Source: Anaerolineales bacterium (GTDB lineage Bacteria > Chloroflexota > Anaerolineae > Anaerolineales > Anaerolineaceae). From it: a DNA stretch of 26,131 nucleotides. Shown here piece by piece: positions 7,436-16,000 of this stretch (positions are counted from its first letter, which is position 1; each line of letters starts with the position of its first letter). Under the pieces are notes generated by a model. It was not told where the DNA came from. It saw nothing but the letters and a program-made list of their open reading frames with translations, and made no database searches. Both the position numbers and the translations under genes were made by a program. The stretch is taken from positions 1 through 26,131 of the forward strand of contig JAGVAB010000123.1 of NCBI GenBank assembly GCA_020060485.1, in the 5' to 3' direction.

Positions 7436-10177
7436 TTATGCTTCCAGCCTGGAGCGTATTGAGTGCAAAGCCTGCTCCAGCGCCTCGCCCAATTTCTCCG
7501 CATCCTTGCCGCCAGCCTGGGCCATATTGGGCCGTCCGCCGCCACCGCCACCCACTACGGTCGCTGCGACTTTTACAATCTCACCCGCATGAACTCCACG
7601 GGATACCAGGTCGTCCGAAACAGACACCACAAAGACCGGTTTGCCCTTTTGCACGCTTCCCAAAACAATCACGCCCTCGGCATATCGCTCACGGAATCGG
7701 TCTGTCATTTGCCGCAAGATATCGGCATCCGCTTCTGGCAGGCTGGTCACCAGCACAGGGAATCCGCCAACCATCGGCACATTTTCCAATGAGCCGATGA
7801 AATCTTGCGCTGCCAGTTTCTGCCGCAGTTTGAGCATTTCCTTTCTGGCTTGGTCCTGTTCTTCCAAAACGGCCTCAATTCGGGCCGGCACATCCTCCAG
7901 TGAGGTTCCCAGCAATGCGGCACTCTCTCGTAAAGCCGCCAGCCGCTTGCGCGTGATCTGGTATGCGCCTTGGCCGGTAACCGCCTCAATCCGGCGAATA
8001 CCAGCCGCCACGCTGCTCTCGCTGGTGACCAGGAACAATCCGATCATGCCGGTTTCATCAACATGGGTCCCGCCGCATAACTCATAGGAAAACGGGGTTT
8101 CCTCGCCGATGCTGATCGTGCGCACCGTCTCCCCATACTTCTCGCCAAACAACGCCATTGCCCCACCGGCGATGGCCTCATCCCGTGATTTCGTGGCAAT
8201 ATTCAGATCGTAATTTTTTAAAATCGCCTGATTAACGAATTCTTCAATTTCAGCCAATTGCATCTGGCTTACCGCTTCGGGGTGAGTGAAGTCAAACCGC
8301 AGCCGATCGGGGGCAACCAGAGAACCAGCCTGGCGGGCATGTTCACCCAGCGTCTGGTGCAAGGCGGCATGCAGCAAATGCGTTGCTGTATGGTTACGCA
8401 TGATGGCAAATCGCCGTTCGCTATCCACCGCCGCCAGGGCGATTTCTCCCACTTTGACCGTGCCGCGCACCACCTTGCCCACATGAGAGATCAGTCCATC
8501 GGCTGGTTTGCGCATGTCTTCAACTTCAATTTCCCAATCCGTACCATTCACTCCACGGATCACCCCGTGATCCGATACCTGACCGCCGCTCTCGATGTAA
8601 AAACAGGTCGCTGGCAACAACACATCCACTAACTCCCCTTGGGTGGCCTGCGTGACCGCCTCGCCTTCGCAAACCAATCCTAACACTTCACCTTCCACTT
8701 GCACCTGTGTATAGGGCTGGTAGATGACACCTTCTGCTGTTAACTTGCCATTTTCCACCAATTTCTCAAAGAGCGTGCGGAATACTTCAACATCGTCACC
8801 GCCAGCGCCGCCAAAGTGCTGCCCGCCAGCTCCGGAGGCTATGCGGTGATCCTCCATCGCTTCACGGAAACCACTTTCTTCAACTTCAAGTCCCTGTTCG
8901 CGGGCAATATCCCGGGTAAGCTCGAGTGGCAGGCCATGTGTCGCATACAAATCAAACGCCACCTTTCCGTCCAACACAGGCTGTCCAATCTCGCGCAGCC
9001 CTTCCAGCAGGTCATTCAAGTGGCTTAAGCCTGTTTCCACTGTGCGCTGGAAGCGTTTTTCTTCTCGTGTCAAATTCTCCAGGATCGTCTTGCGATTCTT
9101 GAGCAATTCCGGATAGGCCGCGCCATAATTGCTGATGACCACATCCGCCACCTGGGCCATGAATGGCGCATTCAAACCGATCTTCGAACCAAAACGCGCT
9201 GCCCGCCGGACGATCATGCGACAGATATAGTTCCTGCCAGTATTGCCCGGCACCACGCCATCGGCAATCAGGAAGGCCGCTGCCCGGCTGTGATCGGCAA
9301 TCACCCTGTAAGGCGTCAGGTTGGCTTCTCGTTCCTCCAGGCTATGCCCGGTCATCTCCTGCACTTTGTCCAGCAGCGGCGAAAGCAAATCGGTGCGGTA
9401 ATTAGAGTGAACGCCCTGCATCACAGCCACAATTCGCTCAAAACCCATGCCTGTATCGACATGTGTGGCCGGTAAAGGTTGAAAATCAGCGGCGCTTAAC
9501 CGGTTATATTGGATGAAAACAAGATTCCATAATTCAACAAAACGGCTGCAATCACCATTCACATGGCATTCGTGACCTGATTCGCCTGATTTGTTGCAAA
9601 ATTCAGGCCCCTGATCAAAATGGATTTCGCTGCATGGTCCGCATGGTCCGGTTTCAGCCATTTCCCACAGGTTGTCCTTGCGCCCAAAGTAAAGCACCTG
9701 CTCAGGATTAATCCCCGGCTGACTGCGCCAGATGTCAGCCGCCTCTTCGTCCGTGGGAATATTGCCCTGGTCATCTTTGAAACAGGTCATCCACAAGCGG
9801 CTTTTTTCCAGCCCCCACACGTCGGTCAACAGTTCCCATGCCCAGCTTATGGCCTCCTGCTTGTAGTAATCTCCAAACGACCAGTTGCCCAACATTTCAA
9901 AAAAAGTGTGATGCGTATTGTCGCGGCCAACATCATCCAGATCATTGTGCTTTCCGGCTACACGCATACATTTCTGCGAATCCACCGCACGTGTATAGGA
10001 ACGGCGGTCTGTCCCCAAAAACACGTCCTTGAATTGCACCATGCCTGCATTGGTGAACAACAAGGTCTGGTCTCCGCCTGGCACCAACGATGAAGAAGGC
10101 ACGACCGTGTGCCCGCGCTCTGCGAAAAAATCAATGAATGATTGCCGAATTTCTGCACCCGTTAATGGTTTCTTCAT
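7436..10177 (-). CDS. alaS: Alanyl-tRNA synthetase
   Basis: Charges tRNA-Ala and clears mischarged tRNA. The 913 residues run in the usual order. The class II catalytic core starts MKKPLTGAEIRQ, with FTNAGMVQFKDVFLG and HHTFFEMLGNWSFGDYYK; GMGFERI and the tRNA-binding helical part follow. The editing domain has HTATHLLH (His596, His600) and CGGTHVDETG (Cys701, His705). The C-Ala domain is glycine-rich (VVGGGGGGRPN). ATG 10177 is preferred over the in-frame ATG at 10198 because AGGAG lies five bases upstream and the family begins at this point. An insert around 194-210 carries a Cys/His cluster (CNKSGESGHECHVNGDC). The protein is slightly longer than the common 875 or so residues. Its own promoter is upstream. 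Confidence 0.97.
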   Translation of the reverse strand: MKKPLTGAEIRQSFIDFFAERGHTVVPSSSLVPGGDQTLLFTNAGMVQFKDVFLGTDRRSYTRAVDSQKCMRVAGKHNDLDDVGRDNTHHTFFEMLGNWSFGDYYKQEAISWAWELLTDVWGLEKSRLWMTCFKDDQGNIPTDEEAADIWRSQPGINPEQVLYFGRKDNLWEMAETGPCGPCSEIHFDQGPEFCNKSGESGHECHVNGDCSRFVELWNLVFIQYNRLSAADFQPLPATHVDTGMGFERIVAVMQGVHSNYRTDLLSPLLDKVQEMTGHSLEEREANLTPYRVIADHSRAAAFLIADGVVPGNTGRNYICRMIVRRAARFGSKIGLNAPFMAQVADVVISNYGAAYPELLKNRKTILENLTREEKRFQRTVETGLSHLNDLLEGLREIGQPVLDGKVAFDLYATHGLPLELTRDIAREQGLEVEESGFREAMEDHRIASGAGGQHFGGAGGDDVEVFRTLFEKLVENGKLTAEGVIYQPYTQVQVEGEVLGLVCEGEAVTQATQGELVDVLLPATCFYIESGGQVSDHGVIRGVNGTDWEIEVEDMRKPADGLISHVGKVVRGTVKVGEIALAAVDSERRFAIMRNHTATHLLHAALHQTLGEHARQAGSLVAPDRLRFDFTHPEAVSQMQLAEIEEFVNQAILKNYDLNIATKSRDEAIAGGAMALFGEKYGETVRTISIGEETPFSYELCGGTHVDETGMIGLFLVTSESSVAAGIRRIEAVTGQGAYQITRKRLAALRESAALLGTSLEDVPARIEAVLEEQDQARKEMLKLRQKLAAQDFIGSLENVPMVGGFPVLVTSLPEADADILRQMTDRFRERYAEGVIVLGSVQKGKPVFVVSVSDDLVSRGVHAGEIVKVAATVVGGGGGGRPNMAQAGGKDAEKLGEALEQALHSIRSRLEA

Positions 10178-10220
10178 ACCTGCTCCTGTTTCTATCATGT
10201 AGGTCGTTTTCGATTGATAT

Positions 10221-10242
10221 ACAGACCCGTTTAATGGTCTGT
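10221..10242 (-). promoter_or_regulatory. Hairpin in the alaS leader
   Basis: ACAGACC (10221-10227) and GGTCTGT (10236-10242) form a 7-bp stem with an 8-base loop. It lies about 12 bases after the predicted transcription start of alaS and about 44 bases before the start codon. It could be an operator palindrome or a structured 5' leader. It does not resemble a T-box. Confidence 0.4.
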
Positions 10243-10260
10243 GGTAAAAGCATGCCCTGA

Positions 10261-10289
10261 ATTATATGCGATGAAGGCCGATACAGCAA
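10261..10289 (-). promoter_or_regulatory. Predicted housekeeping promoter of alaS
   Basis: On the minus strand, TTGCTG (10289-10284) and a perfect TATAAT (10266-10261) are separated by exactly 17 bases. The predicted start near 10254 gives a leader of about 77 bases. It also lies downstream of the terminator of the protease operon, so alaS is an independent unit. Confidence 0.65.
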
Positions 10290-10336
10290 TAAAGAAACGC
10301 TGGTATTAATATTTTTTGACTGCTGCAATACTCACT

Positions 10337-10364
10337 AAAAAAGGCACAGCCAATAGGCTGTGCC
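10337..10364 (-). terminator. Intrinsic terminator of the TPR/protease operon
   Basis: Read on the minus strand, GGCACAGCC, a four-base loop TATT, GGCTGTGCC, then six T residues. The 9-bp GC-rich stem is perfect. It begins 23 bases after the stop codon of the C25-like protease gene and ends the long minus-strand block that starts at rpoN. Confidence 0.92.
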
Positions 10365-10387
10365 TGCTGTCGATCAACAACACCCGC

Positions 10388-13087
10388 TCATCTTGACAAA
10401 GCTAACTTGACCATCTTTCCATTTTTATCAAAAGTGACCCGAGCATAATGATGGTGAATTTTCTTGTTACCTTGCACCTGCTTGCTGACGGTAACCACTG
10501 TTCGTCCGGCCTGCCCTTTGGCATACGAAGCCGTTCCCCCATCTAACCCCAACCCTTTGTGTTTCAAATAATCACTGTCAACCTGATATTCCTGACTGAA
10601 GGAAAATTGTGCTCTATCCAGCCCGGGCAGGTAAACCTCAACCACTTGCTTGACCTCTGATACCACATCTTTTTGGCACACCTGGGCACCATCTTCCCTG
10701 ATATCGCATACCATGCGCACATCCATCGGTACCCGCATGCGCGAGAATGATTTGGAGGCCGCTTGTTGGCCTTTGGGCCTTGCCAGAGGATCACCAAACA
10801 GCACAAAAGAGATCATCGTTTTTTGGTCTTCACCATCCAAAAAACCCTGTCGTTTTTCCATATGCTGAATGAAATCGATTTTGGAACGCCACAAAGCCTC
10901 GCCAGCTGTAACTCCCTCTTGCAAATGCTGCCAGAACAAATTGCAGAGCAGGTCAGCTCCAATCAGCGGCAGACTGACCGAACCATAGGCAACACAGGTT
11001 GAAGCAGCCACCGCAGATGTCCCGGCTGAGAGGAACCGCAAAGCCATCGACTCGCTTTCTTTTTTCTGAAATACATGGCCGCCATAACAAGCTTCGCTGA
11101 ACACCACTTGCGGTGATTTTCCATTCTTGACCAGGTCGGAAGGCCGTAATGCCACCGGGTAATCCGGCCCTATGTAGGGCTCGGTGATATCCCGCTGACC
11201 ATACCATTCAGGTGCATCAGACAACCCATGTAAATTGAAATACCCCAGCCCTGAACCCATCACCCGCTTATAATCAAAGCTTTCAGCTGGCTGCGGCGGG
11301 GATACTTCCAGCAGCTGCCCACCGCCGATTGGCCGGAAGACCGCAATGGAAGCTCGGCGCCAAACCGCTGCTGAATAACCGAAACCGTTTTTCTCCAGGT
11401 TCTCCAGAGAAGGCTTTCTGCTGAACAAAGCTGCCAGAAATTCAACAAGCTGCACCAGCAAACTTTTTGCACGCATCGTCTTTTGGTGCGATAATTTATT
11501 TTGATGCTCCTGGATCGCTTTACGTAATTGGGTTAAAAGCAACCCTGGGTCAGATCCTTTTTCATCAGGCATCCTGCCCACCGGCCATTCAGGCACGAAA
11601 TAATTACCATCCAGCGTGGCGTATGGGTTGTCTGAGGGTACGTCGTCATCCAGATCATCTGTCGGGTTGGGAAGGTGATGAAACGGTACCACCTCAGCCC
11701 CGCCCACGATCAACACAGCCCCGATCATCGAGCCTTTCTTTGCCAGCGCTTGATCCAGGTCAGCCAGGGCCAGCTTTAGTGACCAGGGATCAATTTCCTT
11801 GACTATCTCCACCCCAAGTTGGGCGGCACATTCCGTCTCGTCTGGCAAAAACACCAGACCATCCCATTGTGGATATGTGGCCACTGTTGCCGCAAGCCGT
11901 TGCATCTCCTTTTCCAGAATAGCACAGATTTGAGCGCCATATTTCTTCTCCAGGCCGGTTCGCGTTGAAAACACCACGTATACAGGAAACCTGCCGTCAA
12001 TCAAACCCAGCTTGGGGTCGTGATACTTATTGGCCAGTTTTTGAAAGGAACGGTCAATCGCCATCACTTCGAGATCATCAGTCTGATTCCTCCTGAAACT
12101 GGCTTTGCCATGCCCCTGCGTTGCTTTTTGATTTTCTCCCTTGTTGGCAGGACGAGAATCAACACCGGAAAGTTCACTGCCTTCACCAACAGATTCTGCC
12201 TCGGCACCCCTAACTTGCGGTACGTCAGGCATCATCACAGCAGGTTGCAAGTAAACCTCTGGAGCCGATTTTGGTGCATCCAGCAGATTCCATCCAAGCA
12301 CAACGGCCACCTCGGCCGGAACAGCCAGGTCAAACTTCATTCCCATCTTGTCTGGCCAAATTGGCAGAAAGGGGTGCTCGTTACCCCACAACCGACGCGC
12401 CACCTGCCCCGCCGGATCAGCAGCTACGCACGACTGAAACAAGCGCATCGCAGTTGATTCATCTTTAACATGCAGCAGCCCCTGGGCAGTCTGCAAACTG
12501 AATTGCAGGCATTTCGGCCAGCGAACATGATAGACGCGCGAAAAACTGAACAAACCAGCCCGATCCTGTGTGAGTGTCAACAAATGCAAATGCCGGATTG
12601 CCCCTAAAACAACATCCGGGTAATGATTCAGCACCGAATACACCAGGTCTTCAGCGTCTACCAATTCACCAGCCTCAAGTTTTCGTCCTGCCAGATGCAG
12701 CGATTCACTCCAAGGCAGCAATACCTGGTTATGCCCAATTGGTTGCCCCAAAGCATGCAAGCAAGAAACTGCCTGTATCTTTTCCTGGCTCCCATCAGGA
12801 AACAACGCCGCTGCCAACTGCCAGGCGGCTATAAATTCCGGATCCTGTGTACACAATGCTTTTAGATTATCCAAAGCCTGCTCGGGTTCGCCGTCCGCAT
12901 ACAGTGCTGTGGAAAGCATAAGGTTGGCTTCCAGATCACCTGGATACACCTTCAACCATTCCATTGCAGTCCTACTGGTGAAACGGTGTGCACCCGCAGC
13001 TTCTGAAGCCTGCACAAGCATCCTCAGGTCTTTCCGCCTAAAATTTGCCCTGGATATCCTGCTGCCGTCTTCCATGTTGACTGTCAC
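10388..13087 (-). CDS. TPR protein with caspase-fold (peptidase C25/gingipain-like) protease domain
   Basis: 899 residues with no signal peptide or membrane helix, so probably cytoplasmic. Residues about 35-240 contain degenerate TPR helices (for example YPGDLEANLMLSTALYADGEPEQAL). About 285-340 is a polar, likely disordered linker. About 365-770 is a caspase-type domain. PYATLDGNYFVPEWPVGRMP (from 488) matches the conserved pre-catalytic part of C25 peptidases. LGYFNLHG holds the putative catalytic His620, VVFSEACYGG the putative Cys667, and FVLFGDPLARP (761-771) the conserved closing motif. A beta-rich tail of about 130 residues follows. The GTG start overlaps the stop of the TPR gene (GTGA), with GAGG seven bases upstream; ATG 13075 is an alternative. 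CHAT is a related possible label. Adjacent genes suggest a scaffold-controlled protease. Substrate unknown. Confidence 0.82.
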   Translation of the reverse strand: MTVNMEDGSRISRANFRRKDLRMLVQASEAAGAHRFTSRTAMEWLKVYPGDLEANLMLSTALYADGEPEQALDNLKALCTQDPEFIAAWQLAAALFPDGSQEKIQAVSCLHALGQPIGHNQVLLPWSESLHLAGRKLEAGELVDAEDLVYSVLNHYPDVVLGAIRHLHLLTLTQDRAGLFSFSRVYHVRWPKCLQFSLQTAQGLLHVKDESTAMRLFQSCVAADPAGQVARRLWGNEHPFLPIWPDKMGMKFDLAVPAEVAVVLGWNLLDAPKSAPEVYLQPAVMMPDVPQVRGAEAESVGEGSELSGVDSRPANKGENQKATQGHGKASFRRNQTDDLEVMAIDRSFQKLANKYHDPKLGLIDGRFPVYVVFSTRTGLEKKYGAQICAILEKEMQRLAATVATYPQWDGLVFLPDETECAAQLGVEIVKEIDPWSLKLALADLDQALAKKGSMIGAVLIVGGAEVVPFHHLPNPTDDLDDDVPSDNPYATLDGNYFVPEWPVGRMPDEKGSDPGLLLTQLRKAIQEHQNKLSHQKTMRAKSLLVQLVEFLAALFSRKPSLENLEKNGFGYSAAVWRRASIAVFRPIGGGQLLEVSPPQPAESFDYKRVMGSGLGYFNLHGLSDAPEWYGQRDITEPYIGPDYPVALRPSDLVKNGKSPQVVFSEACYGGHVFQKKESESMALRFLSAGTSAVAASTCVAYGSVSLPLIGADLLCNLFWQHLQEGVTAGEALWRSKIDFIQHMEKRQGFLDGEDQKTMISFVLFGDPLARPKGQQAASKSFSRMRVPMDVRMVCDIREDGAQVCQKDVVSEVKQVVEVYLPGLDRAQFSFSQEYQVDSDYLKHKGLGLDGGTASYAKGQAGRTVVTVSKQVQGNKKIHHHYARVTFDKNGKMVKLALSR

Positions 13088-16000
13088 GCTTTCACCTCTT
13101 TAGGATTGTGTACCAGGTTCAATGCAACAATTGCGCCAAGTTGGCGGCGGATGTTCACATCACCCGGTGCCAGTTCGCTTGCCCGGCGCATTAATTCCTC
13201 TGCTCCCACGTAATCCTTTTGTTCCCGCAAAATCACTCCTGCTTTGCTGAACAGACGGTGATCTTCAGGAGCGATTTTCATTGCCTCGCGGAACACCTGC
13301 AGTGCCTGGGTGTTTTCCCGCCGCTCCAGATGGGTCTCACCCAATGCAATATAAGCTTCCAAATCTTGTGGATACTGCCGAACTGCCTCACTGAAATGAT
13401 ACACTGCCTGGTCCAGATGGCCTTCCGCACGTTTCAAACCGCCGATTAGATAATGCAGCCCAGGTTGTTGGGGGTCAAGTTTCAGGGCTCTGCAGGCATT
13501 CATGCCAGCTTCATGCCGCTGACCAAGTTCCATCTGCACTTTGGCCAACATGCCCAACACCTCTGCGTTGTCCGCCTCCGTTTCACTCAATTCAGACAAA
13601 AGCGGAGCGCTGGCTTCTGCGCCTTTCATTTTATGGATCAATTTTGCTCTTTCCAGGAACAACAAGGACGATTTCTTGCCGGCGTTGATGGTTTCCTCAA
13701 CAATGCGCAAGGCTTCATTGAATTTTCCGGCAGCTTTCTGCACTTCACACAAGAACAAAATACTGCCTGGTTCACCCGGCGCCCGTTTTAAGGCAAGGTT
13801 AGCACATTCCATCGCTTTCTTGTGGTTTCCCAACGCAAGTGCAATCTTCCCGCTCTGCAACACTGGCTCTGTCGAGTGCCGGTCCAGGGCGGCAGCCCGT
13901 TCGGCTGCCTGCAATGCATCTTGCCAGGCATGCGCCTGCTGATAACTCCGGGAGAGTAATAACCAAACCTGTGCCCGGTCTTCTGCTTCTTTGCTTGCCT
14001 TTTCCAGCAATTGAATAGCCTGTGGCACATCCCCTTTTTTCAAACGAGCATTTGCCAACGCCAACACATAATCCAGATTCTCGGGCATCAACTGGCAAGC
14101 TTTCTCCCAATGTTCTGCGGCCAAATCAATATCCTGAAGCAATTCTGCCAATTGGGCCGCCCAGGCATGCCATTCGGGTTCATCTTCCCATATCTCCAGC
14201 CCGCCTTCCAGTGCTGCCAATGCCTCCGGGTAGCGGCTTGCTTCCTGCTCCACCAAAGCCAGCCCGGCACACAAAATGGGCTGATGAGGTTGATTGGAGA
14301 TCGCCTGCCGGATGACCTCACCGGCTTTGATCGGCAAGGTTTTTCGAAGGCTTAGGCCGTATTCCAGCAAGACTTCTGGAATTGCAAGATTCTTTTGACT
14401 AATTTGAACCGCCCCGGCATAATTCTCACTTCTTCGCAACGCAGCTACCAAGGCGGTAAGATCACCCGCAGTTTGTGCAGTCTTGGCAAACGAGCGAATT
14501 TTCTCCACCGAAGCATGAAAGATCATGTTGCCCCGCATTGCCCAGCGGTCGATTTCCTCTGATTTACTTAATCTCCTCAGGGTATCGATCAAATCAGCGA
14601 AACTATCCTTACTGACACTAGTAGCGAGGAATGAACCGGGAGCATGTCGTATAGATTTCAATTCACTGTAAAGGGTTTGTGTTTCATACAACCGGACAAT
14701 GACACTGGCAAAATGAAGCAAGCCGCGCGGCTCATAAGGATTTGCGTTTTTGAATTCTTCTGCCAGTCGGAATGCATTTTGCCAATCCCCGGCTTCAAGA
14801 GCGGCTTTCGATAACCGGATTATCGTTGCTGCCAAGGTATCTGGAGTTTGGTCAAACCCGGCAATTTGAACAGTCGGAACTACCTTCCTGTTCCTGGCCT
14901 GCCACAGCCCTTTATCAGCTTCAAGAAAAAATTCCCGCGCCGCCTGCCCATCGCCGTTTAGCGCGAGGCAGCGACTCTTGGCCGCCAGTAGTCCGGAATT
15001 CCCTGCTTCAAATAGCATGCCTTTCTCAAGCATTTTCACTGCCAGGGGCATTGAATTCCCATCCTCGATTTTCTGGTCAATCAACATGCCATATAATGCT
15101 GTCCAGGCAATTTTTTCCTCAACAGGAATAGCGGATATTTTTTCTTCATTCCACTCCAGATTTTCGATGGCTTTCAGCCAAACAATTAGTTTTTCTTTGT
15201 GCAGCAAGGCATCAGCCTGGTCAACAGCCCAATAACGGACCACGGCCGAGTTTGGATTTAATTCAAGCGCCCGTTGCAGATAGCCTAAAGCAGCCTCGCC
15301 ATCCCCCAGCTTGTGAAGCAAAACACCCATCCTGAATTCAAGCGCTTCAGGAGAGAGCAAGCTATGGTGCCAGCTTTCTGGCAGTACGCGCTTGACCAAT
15401 GCGGAATCAAACGGGAACCCTTCTGTTGGCCGGGTTCTCATACTTTCGGCGTGCTGCAAGCTCGCCAGTGCACCCTGAGGCCGATCCAACGCGGCCAACA
15501 GATCTCCCTGGAACAGATACAAACATGCGTTCCCCGGGAAAGCCTGTACCAATTTTCGGGTCAGTTCTTCCGCTGCGGCCAGGTCACCACACTGTGCCTG
15601 AACACAAGCCAGTTCAAATAAAAGCTCTGCAGATGGTTTTTCTTCCAGAGAGGCGGCTCGCAACAAACTGGCAGCGCAAGCTTCCCGATCTCCCCAACTC
15701 AGGTAGAGATTTGCTGCATGTCGCAAATCATTTGTGCATGCCACGTCAAGTTCCAGCATCTTCGCCAGACTGTCCCTTGCTCCTTTTTCATCTTTCAGCC
15801 TGGTTTGCAAGCCAGCGAGCTCAACCCAGAGACCTGGTTGGCCGGCATTGAACTGAGTTGCACAGCGAAGTGCCTCCACTGCTTCCTGAATATACCCGGC
15901 TTGACTGGCGATGCTTGCGTACCAGATCAATTCTTCAACCTGGTCAGGCGCCATGCTGCGTACAGCCTGGGCTGCCTGGAATGCCTCATCACTGAGGTTC

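Noticed and set aside
10178..10290. T-box riboswitch upstream of alaS
   Set aside because: The leader is only about 77 bases, with one short hairpin and no terminator/antiterminator pair or conserved T-box sequence.
15076..15091. A third possible -24/-12 element, TGGCATG-TTGA-TTGAC, on the minus strand
   Set aside because: The essential GC at -12 is GA here, and it lies inside the TPR coding region with no gene start after it.
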